A DNA stretch of 38,501 bases, taken from contig JAANBB010000394.1 in assembly GCA_014621425.1 (NCBI GenBank), positions 1-38,501 of the forward strand. Reading direction: 5' to 3'. Both the position numbers and the translations under genes were made by a program. This DNA comes from Cylindrodendrum hubeiense. Lineage: Eukaryota; Ascomycota; Sordariomycetes; Hypocreales; Nectriaceae. Under the pieces are notes generated by a model, which was given only the letters and a program-made list of their open reading frames with translations, made no database searches and was not told where the DNA came from. This document shows, piece by piece, positions 11,352 through 22,133 of the stretch (within the stretch, counting starts at the first letter, position 1; each line of letters starts with the position of its first letter).

Positions 11352-13016
11352 CAAGCAGCTACATGGCCAATCCATCCTGCCCTTCCTGTTTCTGATTTCA
11401 CGTTTTTCCATAATCTGGTGGGCGATCATCTTGTCCGAACACGTCGCTGGCCGGCATGGGACGAGGATTATAGTGGGCAACAAGGCGTTTTCTTTGGGGA
11501 GGGGCAACCTAGACGGATTGGCGAGGGCTAGGTGTTCCGGACAGAATGATTGCTGGGGTATGACCATGTACAACACCTACGTGTGCGATAGTTTCTGATG
11601 AGTCCATGAATATGATAACGACTTCTAAATTTGGTACCGACCGGCATGAACCTGAAAGTTAATGTGACGGTGGCCTCGCGTCCTGGGAGTCATCGCTGTA
11701 GCTACTATTGGTGGTTGCGTATTTTTCGGCCTCGGTATTCGGACTCGGTTGCCCGTCAGGCAGACACGAAGCCACGGACGGCCAAGAATGGCCAAGCTGT
11801 GCGACAGTCACATGGAAAGCGCGCCACGCCGGTCAACTGATGCCATCAGAGTTGGACCATGGCAAACCTTGGGTGATTTAGACTGCTGCCTTAAGCCAAG
11901 CATTGCTCGGGAATCGGCACGTTTACGTGGACAGTTGCCGTTGGTCCAGCCTGTAGGGTAGGTATCTCACCGGGTCGACCTGAAGAGGAAAAGAAAGTGG
12001 GTGCCTTAGGATGCTGCTGAGGCAACAAGGCACCAAGATGGAGACTTGGCTAGCATTTGGTGGGACTGCCACATGCGACGTGTCCGTCAACTATCAGCCC
12101 TACGGGACGGGAGCTTGACTTGAGCCGCAATACTCAAGCTCTGGGTGCCGACATGACAAAATCTGGGGAGCTGAGGGGAAGCTCGAGGATTGAAGGGATT
12201 ATTCTTCAAACGCGAATTGGCGGTGCAGATAGCGTCGGGGGTGATGGAAATCCCAATAAAACACGGGACCTAGCGAGGCATGAGCTCGAAACGGGCTCAA
12301 AAATGGTGAATGGCGTCGTGGACGGCTTGTTTGCACGTAAAGACGCGGTTTGGGAAATCTATTGAAGCCATGAAATGAGCCTGGTTTGCGCGTTGCAAAG
12401 CGTCATGGCCTGGTCCCCTTTGTGCAGGCCAAAAAACGGTGGGCCATGTTGCCTGAAAAACGCTCGGACCACTTTGTTTTTCTTTCGCGCCATCTGCACG
12501 TGAGGCGCAACCACCAAACCTCTGACCTTTGACCTTCGCCGCAGAGCGCTCGCGAACAGGACGCGCAAACCCATCTCACATCGCACTCACCACAACTGGT
12601 CGAAAGCCTCGACAAATCGCCATCGCCCCGGGTCAATACTTGATCTGTGGCTTCTTGCCGACTATTTCGCCCAGCTTTTCGCTGCATCCGCGCTGGTTCT
12701 CGCGCGTTTTGTAAGCCACAAGCTTGCGTGCGACCAGGCCGCCCATGCACGGTTCTTCGTGATATCGTGCACTACCCACTCAGGTCAACGGTGAGTTCCC
12801 GCTGCGAAACAAACACATTCCCCCATCATGGCCAGCATGCTTTTCAATGTTTTTTGTCCTATCAGTGACGATTATCGCGACTTCGGACGATGCATTACTG
12901 ACGTATCCCGGCTGCCTCCAGATCTCTAAAGCTCTCCTGGATCCATCAGCTGTACCGTAGCTCCACGCCGCACCCTCGACAACTGCATCGCCAATCGGGC
13001 CTTGGCTTCCTCAAAT
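11352..13016. other. Intergenic region, upstream of the YTA7 homologue
   Basis: No gene supported. The right third (about 12.5-13.0 kb) is pyrimidine-rich, as expected for the promoter and 5' leader of the AAA+ ATPase gene. The open frames in 12.05-12.37 kb and 12.4-12.75 kb lack domain signals and overlap on opposite strands. Confidence 0.5.
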
Positions 13017-16000
13017 ATGGTTAGCAAGCGCAAGAGAGTCCTCGAGGACTTCGACCCGAACAAGTCGGACTCCGAGGACGAGAACTTCGACCCGACAGTA
13101 GAGAGACCGCGCAAGAGCTCCAAGAAGGCGCGCCCCTCGAGGGCTGGAAACCCAAGCCGCAGACGAGCCCATCGCTATCGAGGATCCGACATTGACGATG
13201 ACGATGACGAGCTTTCCGATAGCCAGGGCGAAGATTTCGGAGAGGACTTCGACGAGGACGAAGAGGACGAAAACGCTCCCGTAAACGCCGCTGGCCGTCG
13301 AGCCAGGAAGGCTGCCGTCAAACATCAAAACTACAAGGAGAGCAGCGAAGATGAACTTGAAGAGGATTCTAAGAGCGCCTCTGAGATCGTCGATGAACCT
13401 CCAAAGCCAACCGGTAGGCGACTTGTTAGGCTCAAAGTCCCTCCGACTCCTGCGGGTACTACGACGCGCAGGGCAACCAGGGCGCATACAGAAGATGCTG
13501 AAGAATTCGTCGAGCTGTCCAACTCTGGCCGACACGCTGTTATTTCGCGAGACTCAAGGAGTAGGAGCCCCGAGTCGCTTGCGCGAAACACGAGGTCCTC
13601 ACGCGGTATGAAGGGTCTAAAGAAGCCTGAGACTATTGAAGAAGCGACACAGGAGACCAGCTCCCGAGAGATCAAAGATGTTGATGAGATCGATGAGTTG
13701 TCTCAGGAGATGGAGCTGATCGAGAAGAAGGAGGAGGTGGAGGAGCCAACGGAGCAAGAGCCGGAGAAGGGACCGGAGCCGGAGCCGGAGCAGGAGCAGG
13801 AGCCCAAGCAGGCACCGGAGCAGAAGCCGGGACAAGAGCAGGAACAGGAGCAGGAGCAGGAACCGGGACAGGATGAAGAGATGAAAGACGCCGCTGTCGA
13901 GAAAGCTACCGGAGATGATGAGCCAGTCCAGACTGTCGAGGACGACGATGACGAAGACGATGTTCCCGTCACTCGTCGGACACGAGGTGCGCGCGCAAGT
14001 ATTTCGGCACCAGCAGAAGATGCCGAATCCGATGATGGCCCCAGGAAATCGCGCCGCCTGACTCAAAAGGCTGGCCTTAAGAAATCGACGCAGGAACCTA
14101 GCAGTGATTTCGATCCTGGCGATGATTCAGAAGGCGATGGATCTGCGTCCGAGAAGGGTCGTGCTGCAGTTGAGGAAATCGACAGCCCAACTCCTCGAGG
14201 CCGACCGAACCAACGAGCACGGCCGACACGAGGTTCTCGCCGTGGTGGTGATTCCGCAGACGAAGAACCCGATTTCGATCTTGACGAGTTGAATGAAGAG
14301 GCCCGCGAGCTTCGACAAGACTCTCGCTCGCGCCGCCGACCTCGAAAAGAGTCCCCGATTGTCTATCAGGAGAACACCCGTCGATCACGAGCTCGCGTGA
14401 ACTACTACATGCCTCCTCTGACTTCGGTTAACATTGAAGATGAAGAGGCTGAGGATCCGGCCCCTACCCCTGCTCGCGCACGACGAGGGCGTGGTGGTGC
14501 TAGCCAGGGATGGGAGCGCAATCTTAACACCACGTTTGGTCCCTTCGGTGGAGGCGGCGGTGCAGGTGCACTCCTCAACGGTCCTTGGGGCACCGGGGCG
14601 GCTGGAGGAGTCGACTCCGACAGCAGTGATGATGAAATGGTTCACCGCTCTAACGTTGCTGGAAACATGGGCATGACACCGACTTCTGCGGCCCCTGGCG
14701 GGTTGCTTCCAGCTGCTCCGGGCCTCAACGCTGATGGCGTTGGTGCCACGCCAAATGTTGGCAAAATCAAGGACCGCAAGGCTTTGGCCGATGCCGACCC
14801 TCTTGGAGTCGATATGAACGTTGATTTCAGCAAGGTTGGTGGATTGCAAGGTCACATTGATCAGCTGAAAGAGATGGTTCAGCTCCCACTGCTCTACCCG
14901 GAACTCTTCACCAAGTTCCATGTCACCCCGCCAAGAGGTGTCCTATTCCATGGTCCCCCTGGTACGGGTAAGACGTTGCTCGCTCGAGCATTGGCCAACT
15001 CAATTGGCTCGGGCGGTCGAAAGATCTCGTTCTACATGCGAAAAGGTGCCGATGCCCTGAGCAAGTGGGTTGGTGAGGCTGAGAAGCAGCTTCGACTGCT
15101 GTTTGAGGAGGCCAGGAGGACTCAACCCAGTATCATCTTCTTCGACGAAATCGACGGTCTCGCACCTGTCAGATCTAGCAAGCAGGAGCAGATTCATGCC
15201 TCCATCGTCTCTACGCTGCTGGCCCTCATGGATGGTATGGATGGTCGTGGTCAAGTGATTGTCATTGGTGCCACCAATCGTCCAGACAACATTGACCCGG
15301 CACTTCGCCGTCCAGGCCGTTTTGACCGAGAGTTCTACTTCCCCCTACCTGATATCGATGCGCGAAAGTCTATTCTCAACATCCACACCGAAGACTGGGG
15401 TCTCTCTGAGCAATTCAAGGAGTCTTTGGCCGATAACACTAAGGGCTACGGAGGTGCTGACTTGCGAGCTCTCTGCACTGAGGCCGCTCTCAATTCAATC
15501 CAGCGGACGTATCCTCAGATCTACTCTTCTACGGAGAAGCTAGTGGTCAACCCCGAAAAGATCTCCGTCCATGCCACGGATTTCATGTTGTCCATTAAGA
15601 AGCTTATCCCGTCATCGGAGCGATCGGCAACGTCGGGTGCTCGTCCTCTTCCTAAGTCTATCGAGCCACTACTCCGTGCCCAATTTGCTGAGGCCAAGCG
15701 GGCTTTGGACGAGCTTTTGCCTCGCAAGAAAAAGATGACCGCCCTAGAGGAAGCCATGTACGAGCAATTCGAAGATGATGACCACGGTTTTGGCAGAGAG
15801 CAATTGCACCAAGAGTTCGAACGATCTCGAGTGTTCCGCCCTCGGTTCATTATCTATGGTGTGAGCGGAATGGGTCAAGGATACCTTGCCTCCGCAATCC
15901 TGCACCATTTTGAGGGTGTTCATGTGCAGAATTTCGATCTCCCCAGCTTGCTAGCCGACGGCAGAGTAAGTCTTGAATTCAGGGAATCCCCGGGATGCTC

Positions 16001-18044
16001 GATGCTAACATGATAATAGTCAATGGAACAGGTCATTGTCGGCCTTTTCACGGAAGTGAGACGCCACAAACCCAGTGTCATCTATATTCCCAACATTGAG
16101 GCGTGGTATGCGACACTTTGCGGCACCGTCGCTTTTATTACCTTCCAGACCATGTTAAGGTCTATTTCTCCCACTGACCCAGTGCTTCTGCTCGCCACTG
16201 CAGAATCCGACAAGTCGGAGATTCCCAACGAACTTTTCCGCGACTTATTTGGATATTCGCGGAAGAGCAGGATGGAGATTCCCCGGCCAGAGAAGGTAAG
16301 ATGCCTCATGCGCACATTAAATATGCATTTTGCTTACATCAACTAGATGAATCGAATGGAATACTTCGCCACGACATTGAACTATGTCAAGAAGAAGCCT
16401 GCCGAGTTTCCAGATCCTGAGAACCGCAAGAAGAGAGTTCTCGAGGAACTCCCAGTTGCCCCCGCGCCGGAGCCAGCTCCTCCGACCAAGTTGGAGATGA
16501 AGGCCCTGCAGAAGAAGGATCACCAACTTCTCAATGGCCTCAAGATCCAGCTTCAGCCCATTATGGATCAGATCAACCGGAAGTATAAGAAGTTTCGACA
16601 ACCGGTCATTCCACAGGCCCAGATCGACTATCTTTTTGTCGAATCGGACCCCAACTACGTGCGCCCCGATATCGTGGGAGATCAGCCCAGACCTTTCGAG
16701 ATTGTCAAAGATAAGTACGACAACGACGTTCTAAGGTACACGGCTACCGGGAAGTGCTACTACAACTTGGAGACGACAACAATCGAGGAGCGCTTGTCGA
16801 ACGGGTTTTACGCCCGTCCAAAGGACTTCCTGTTTGACATCAAGTCCCTTGCAAAGGACGCCAAGAACATTGGCGATAAGGAGCGAACTCTCAAAGCCAA
16901 CGAGCTCCTGAGTAATGTCGAGGTTGATGTGGCTAGTATCGAGAACAGCACCTCGCACATTGACTGGGAAGCCGTCTATCGACGCCAGATCCAACGCGCC
17001 AAGCATGCCACTGAGAAGGAGCGAAAGAGAAAGGCTATGCAGTCGCTTGTGGACCGTGTTCAGTCTGATCTCGGTGGTGGAAATGATAGCGACTCTCAAG
17101 GCCCTGTGACACTTGGGGAGCCAGTTCCTGGATCGCGAACAACAGCCCGATTTCAGGTCAAGAGTCCACTCTCCAATGGACACGGTGCTTCCACCCAGGA
17201 ATCCCATCCCCTCAGCAATGGCACTTCCCATCCTCCTGGGGAGGTTGATATCCAGATGAGCGGTGTTGATGACGAGACACAGCCTATTTCCGAGATGGGA
17301 CCCCCGGCTAAGTCTCAAGATGTGAGCATGGCACCAACGGCGATGACGCAGATTTCTCAAAAATCGGTCGTCACTCCCTTGCCTGCGGGTATGTCGCCGT
17401 CGGCTGTTGTAAACGAAGCGTCTACGACAAAGAGTACAGATCCGTCAACCAATCGCTCATCCAACTTCAGCACTCAGATCACCAACGGAACTCATGCAGA
17501 GAACCGGGGTGGGGATGATGAAAATGACGCGGATATCCCGGACACGTTACCTCTAGCCAGCCAACACACACCGAGCGACGAGCCTTGGATCCATTCTCAG
17601 GCTGGGGCTCTCACCCGAGGCAACCCGATGCCTGGGTCGAATCTATCTGGCAGTCCCACCTCGTCTCAGTCCCAGGTTCAGCGAACGCCGGGAGGTTCCA
17701 AGGTGCACATGGGGATGGCTCACCTCCTGAACGACCAACAGCTGGATGACCGGCAATCCATCCGAAATTCCGGTTCATCGGCATCTGCATCTCAGCCATT
17801 GTCGGTTCACGGCGCAGTGGACAACTTCCTGGACGAAGTGACGGACGTTACCGGCGGTTGCACTATCGAGCAGCTGGAGCAGATCAATCGCGAATTAATG
17901 GACGAAATCTGGCGCAGCAGACATGAGTGGAACCGTATGAAGGTCCTTGGCGACATCACACGCGTGTTCAATGACACTATTGGGGACATTGAGAGCATGC
18001 AAGGAATGGGCCCGCTTAGCCAGCGACAGAACCTTGACATCTAG
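13017..18044 (+). CDS. YTA7: Bromodomain AAA+ ATPase, Yta7/ATAD2/Abo1 homologue
   Basis: Nuclear chromatin protein of 1640 residues from exons 13017-15965, 16020-16295 and 16347-18044 (introns 54 and 51 bp, both phase 0). Family members remodel or evict histones H3-H4 and act at chromatin boundaries. The order is: an acidic and basic disordered N-terminus with a Glu/Gln/Pro repeat at about 243-285; first AAA+ domain with Walker A GPPGTGKT (646-653), Walker B IIFFDEID (706-713) and an ATNRPDNID sensor region; a second, degenerate AAA domain in which the P-loop reads GVSGMGQGY (near 948) and Walker B reads VIYIPNIEAW; a bromodomain-like region (about 1130-1270); and a long polar tail ending in a helical segment. 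The inactive second ATPase site is typical of the family. A TTG 15 bp upstream is also in frame, but the ATG at 13017 is preferred. Confidence 0.95.
13743..13870 (+). repeat. Glu/Gln/Pro-coding low-complexity repeat inside the YTA7 homologue
   Basis: Repeated GAG/CAG/CCG codons encode alternating Glu, Gln and Pro (for example PEPEPEQEQEP). The tract is imperfect, stays in frame and lies in the disordered acidic N-terminus. Its length is likely to vary between strains. Confidence 0.85.
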
Positions 18045-18342
18045 GAGGAGAGGTCGACCAGACAGGGCGCTTCATCAACTTCTAAACCTCACAGTGGTAA
18101 GGATGGTAGCGGATTGAGGGGCGCAGCAAACGAGGTCTGGGGTCTTGTAATATGAGCAAAGGAAAGAAAGCGACGAGTCGGTGATTGATTGTACAGTCCA
18201 TGTTTTCGGAGTTGGGGGGTTTGCGGCCGTGAGGCCAGAGGAGGTTAGATGTGTCTGTTCTAGAGGATATCAAATTATAGGGTTAAATTTTCATATGACT
18301 AGCTGTACACTTGTTTTGTTTTATATACAACCAACCGCCCGC

Positions 18343-19493
18343 CTACAATTTGGCCTTGTCTTTGCTGCTGTTATACCGCTTCCCCTCATCGTCTTGCTCC
18401 GCGACAGTCAAGTCTGGGAGCTTCTGGGGAAGCATTCGGCGTGGGGATGTGCCAGGGACGACGTTGTACTTGGAAAAGTCCGTGACGCCGGCGTGATCCC
18501 GAAGGAAGTCCTCGTCCAGGAGCAGCTCCCCGTTGACGACGGAGGGGGGTGCCGCGAGAATGGCGAGGATGGCGTCGGAGAAGATGGTGGCTTTGCGCAG
18601 GTCGTTTGCTTCGTCTGGATTTGCGCGGGTGAACTGCTCTGTGGCGCCAGATTCAATAGCCTTTTGTTTATATCGTTAATATGGGAGATTCATATGAGGC
18701 ATGTGAAGAAAATTGGGACATACCACAGCGGGCCAAATACTGGTGATGGCCATGTCTTTGCTTCCCTCGCGCTCAAAGTCCATGGCAAGCCCCTTGGTCA
18801 GCACGCTCATGCCAATCTTGCCCATGGCGTAGGCCGTCTTGCCGCGAAAGAAGCGGCTGTAGATGGGCGGGCTGACGACGATGATGCGACCGCTGGGACG
18901 CAAATGGGGGAGCGTGGCCTCGATGGTGGCGTAGAGACCCTCTGGGTTGACACGCTGCATGAGCTGGAAGCGCTTCAGTGGTGTGGATGGCACGGAGGCC
19001 CAGAAGATGGCGCCGGAGTTGTAGACCAGGACATCGATGCGGCCGTAGGTCTTGAGGCGGCGTGTGAGCGGCTCGGGTCGTGTGGTTGGTCCGTGGACAG
19101 GGCAAACAGGGGACTTACAGAGAGGGTCTTGGAAACGAGGGCTTTGATGCTCTCCGGGGAGCGGACGTCGACCTGGACGGCGGTGGCATCATGGCCAGCG
19201 GAAAGGATCTCGCGGGCGACGGTGGTGATGGTGGAGGCTGGGGAGTTGGGATTTGGCGGGAAAGGGACAACGGGCTTGGAAGGATCGGTGACGGACTTTG
19301 CTGCGACGACCACTTTTGAACAGCATCACCTGTTAGCGGTCTTGGGTCTGAGGGTCTTGGGGTCTTGGTGAGACGGAGAAAGTGAAGCAGCGGACGAACC
19401 GGCGTAGCCGTTGTTGGCGAGGTCAATTGCGACTTGGCGGCCAATGCCACGGGAGGCGCCGACTACGAGGGCAACGGGCTTATCGGCGGGCAT
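18343..19493 (-). CDS. Peroxisomal short-chain dehydrogenase, HSDL2-like, C-terminal AKL
   Basis: NAD(P)-dependent SDR of 317 residues from four exons read leftward: 19493-19400, 19312-19119, 19071-18724, 18660-18343 (introns 87, 47 and 63 bp). The Rossmann cofactor motif GASRGIG lies at 12-18, NSGA replaces the usual NNAG, and the catalytic set is Ser163, Tyr177 and Lys181 (YAMGK). The VVVAAKS segment after strand 2 and the SPP motif after the catalytic serine resemble HSDL2-type proteins, which are peroxisomal in animals; this one ends in AKL, a good PTS1 signal. The substrate is unknown, and a lipid-related hydroxyacyl or alcohol is a guess. The first donor, GTTCGT, is unusual but restores the NNGYAVVVAAK core exactly. 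The gene is convergent with the YTA7 homologue (298 bp between stops) and divergent from the GST kappa gene. Confidence 0.88.
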
Positions 19494-19925
19494 GATTGGG
19501 GTTTGCGAGGGTTATTGCAAGGTCATCTAACTGTTCGGAGTACTGTGGATTTGAAGATGAGGGTGCAGAATGATGTTGCGATCAGGGATGATGTAGACAC
19601 AAGATGTGTAGACATGGGATCATGGTCGTCTAAGTTACTAAGGTTGTTACCTACCTTAGGACCTTAGTTAGTTACCCTCCCCACGCCGGTTACGCTCAAG
19701 GTCAGCCCGGGATGGAAGCTACCCCGGACCTCGGCAGCCCCACCCACCCACATGATCTCCGGTCTGGGGAAGCCCGCAACACGGCTCAGCAGCGTCGGCG
19801 ATCAGTAATCATTCATCCCATCACAGCGTTCCTGGCTCTTTCATTTCGTATAAACCCGATCCTCTCGCATCCAAATCAGTCGGCATTCCAATCATCAGGG
19901 AACCAGTCTGATCCTCGGCGACATC
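19494..19925. promoter_or_regulatory. 432-bp bidirectional promoter of two PTS1 genes
   Basis: This is the whole gap between the divergent start codons of the SDR and the GST kappa. Two CCTCGG hexamers occur, at 19729-19734 and 19913-19918; CCTCGG is the core reported for the Aspergillus fatty-acid regulators FarA and FarB. A CTGGGG (19764-19769) and two CCCCAC sites match the loose CreA consensus. An imperfect inverted repeat, ACTAAGGT (19637-19644) against ACCTTAGT (19661-19668), lies nearer the SDR start. Motifs this short arise by chance, so shared regulation by fatty acids is an inference. Confidence 0.55.
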
Positions 19926-20880
19926 ATGGGAGGGCGTATCGACTGTTACCTGGACATTGGTGAGCAAGCTCCCGCGCTGCGCCGCTTGAGCTTTCCATGT
20001 GCTTACACAGCGCCACGCAGTGTCCTTCTACAGCTATGTGGGCTTTGCGGACTTGAGGGCGAACCTCGACAAGTTGGCTGCCCATGGGGTTGAGGTAGAG
20101 TACGCGTCCCAATCGCTGTTGTTTCTCCCGCCTGTCGTGTGCTAATGGGAATCTAGGTTTCATCCAGTCTTCTTGGGTGGCATCAACAACCTATCCGGTA
20201 AGATACCCCCCCGGCATCACACATAATGAACAAAACATTCTCATCTAGAGGAATACCAGGGAACCAACCCCCATGGATGCTCCCAGCCAAGGCTGTTTAC
20301 CTGTCAACCGACGCCTATCGCGCCGCCGCTCGTCTCTCGTTGCCCTATGAGGGAGGGCCCAAGGACCTGATGGCAGTAGCCAGGACGCTCTCCCCGCTGC
20401 GCGCTCTGCACTTCATCAAAGCCAACTACCCGCTGGAGACATTTCTCTCGGCCTTTGCATTCTTATTCCACAAGCTCTGGACGCCGCCACATGTAAGCCT
20501 CGTGGTGGACGCTAACGTCGAGGCCGCGCTCGCCGAGGCAACGGAGACTACGGAAGGCGGCAGAAAGCTCTTCACCGCCGAGGACGTCGAGAAGATCATG
20601 GCAGGGAGGGAGTCCATGAAGGAGCGCGTGAAGCAGCTGACTGGCGAGGCGGTGGAGAGGGGCGCGTTTGGGGCGCCGTGGTTGTGGGCGACGACCAGCG
20701 AGGGCAAGACTCAATCTTTCTTTGGAAGCGATAGGTGCGTCGTCTTTTACGAAAATGAATCGGATGAAGTAGGGGCGATTGGTTCATTTTGCTAACTGGA
20801 GCTGCAGATTTAATCACATATACCGGTTTCTGGGAGTCCCGTTCCAGGATGTTGCGGTGCTTCCGCCATCCAAGTTGTAA
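19926..20880 (+). CDS. Kappa-class glutathione S-transferase / DsbA-like, C-terminal SKL
   Basis: Predicted peroxisomal GST kappa of 233 residues (thioredoxin fold with helical insertion, HCCA isomerase/DsbA superfamily). Five exons: 19926-19959, 20021-20099, 20157-20197, 20260-20734, 20808-20880. The N-terminus RIDCYLDIVSFYSY gives the first strand and the glutathione-activating serine region (Ser13); then come HPVFLGGINN and GNQPPWMLPAKAVYL, a family hallmark, and near the C-terminus GAFGAPWLWA and FFGSDRF. The last three residues are SKL, the consensus PTS1. The usual SPYS of the family is SFYS here. Splice sites were chosen because each restores family sequence and phase: GA|G TTT gives VEFHP, and G|GG AAC gives SGNQPPW. 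A longer reading of exon 4 from the earlier acceptor at 20249 would add residues that break the alignment. It likely acts on peroxide or lipid-derived electrophiles in peroxisomes, by family analogy. Confidence 0.9.
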
Positions 20881-21159
20881 GATAGATGAGGGAATGCGTG
20901 GTCCATGGTGCTTCTCAAAGGACATAGAAATGATACCAAGCTTACTACTTGAATGTTATGCGAGCTATTGCATCTATCACAAAACCATTGTCGCTCAGAA
21001 TGGTAGAACCCGGTTTGTGGCGAAATGACGTCTCACAGGCCGCCGGATCTGCATGGCTAGTTTGATGATTGGAGTTGCGACTGTGTGACGTTTCCATACA
21101 TCGCCCACTTTCACGCACCTGAATATTTTTGACATCCCTCATCAACCAACTCATCCACC

Positions 21160-21901
21160 ATGCAGCCCCTCGAACTGACACTCATCGTCGCCGCGACCCG
21201 GAACATGGGGATCGGGGCCAACGGCTCCATGCCCTGGACCGGTTTGCGCAAGGAGATGCAGTACTTTGCGCGTGTCACCACTCGCCTCCCGCCTCAGGTA
21301 TTTATTTTGCCCTCCTTTGGCGTCTCTCACATGGCTTCTTTCTCAACGCTCCCTCCTCCGAAACAGTACCAATAGCCAGTCTATTTATACGTGGGCAGCT
21401 GACAAGAAACCATCTCAGGCGCCTTCCACAGCCGTCAATGCCGTCATCATGGGCCGCAAAACGTGGGACTCGATCCCCACCAAATTCCGCCCGCTCAAGG
21501 ACCGCCTCAACATCGTCATCACTCGCTCCGCCCCAGCCTCGCCGCCGGCTGTGGATGTCGACCCGCGCGCCGAGCCCGTCAAGGTCAACTCGCTTGAGGC
21601 TGCGCTGCAGTATGCGCGCGCCCGCGCCGACGTCGCCCGCGTTTTCATCATGGGCGGGGCGCAGATCTATGACGCCGCTCTCAAGGTGCCTGAGGCGCGC
21701 CGCGTGCTGCTGACAAGCATCGAGCGCGAGTTCGACTGCGATACCTTCTTCCCGCTACGGCTCGGGGACGGTGGCAACACCAATTGGATAAAGAGGCCGA
21801 GGGAGGTGTTGGAGCAGTGGACGGGGCAGGAGATTGTCGAGGGCGGCCAGGAAGAGGCGGGGACGCAGTATGAGTTCCAGATGTGGGAGAAGATTGAGTG
21901 A
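21160..21901 (+). CDS. DFR1: Dihydrofolate reductase
   Basis: Reduces dihydrofolate to tetrahydrofolate with NADPH, supporting thymidylate and purine synthesis; it is the antifolate target. Length is 206 residues from exons 21160-21297 and 21419-21901, joined in phase 0 across a 121-bp intron. Visible motifs: VAATRNMGIGANGSMPW at the N-terminus, the acidic active-site residue Glu32 in LRKEMQYF, the NADPH-binding MGRKTWDSIP (57-66), and FIMGGAQIYDAAL (about 123-135) with the conserved Gly-Gly. The C-terminus ends in EFQMWEKIE, like other fungal enzymes. The intron is open in another frame for much of its length, but only the spliced form restores the loop between the N-terminal helix and the MGRKTW strand. 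The gene lies 279 bp downstream of the GST kappa and converges on CBP3. Confidence 0.95.
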
Positions 21902-22133
21902 TGGATTCAGATCATGACTACTCGTCAAGTGATTAAGGAGTGATTCCTGTTGAAAAGGGAGACGGGATATCATCCATGAATTATGCATGTATGTACAACA
22001 ACCAAGATGCTCGTTCAGAAGTCCACCTCATAGCCTCTACCAGCCGCAACTTATTCATACATCTCGTGTCCCATCCTTGTCTAGCGTTTTTAAATCCCTA
22101 CTCCGCACACTGGTAATACAGAACCCCCCATCA

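Noticed and set aside
13617..14066. Leucine-rich minus-strand frame that looks like membrane segments
   Set aside because: It is the reverse complement of the GAG/CAG-rich acidic repeat in the YTA7 homologue, which automatically yields Leu runs.
18181..19371. 396-codon plus-strand open frame antisense to the SDR
   Set aside because: It begins at the YTA7 3' end, lies opposite the four-exon SDR with clear SDR motifs and GT-AG introns, and its translation has no domain. It is a codon-bias shadow.
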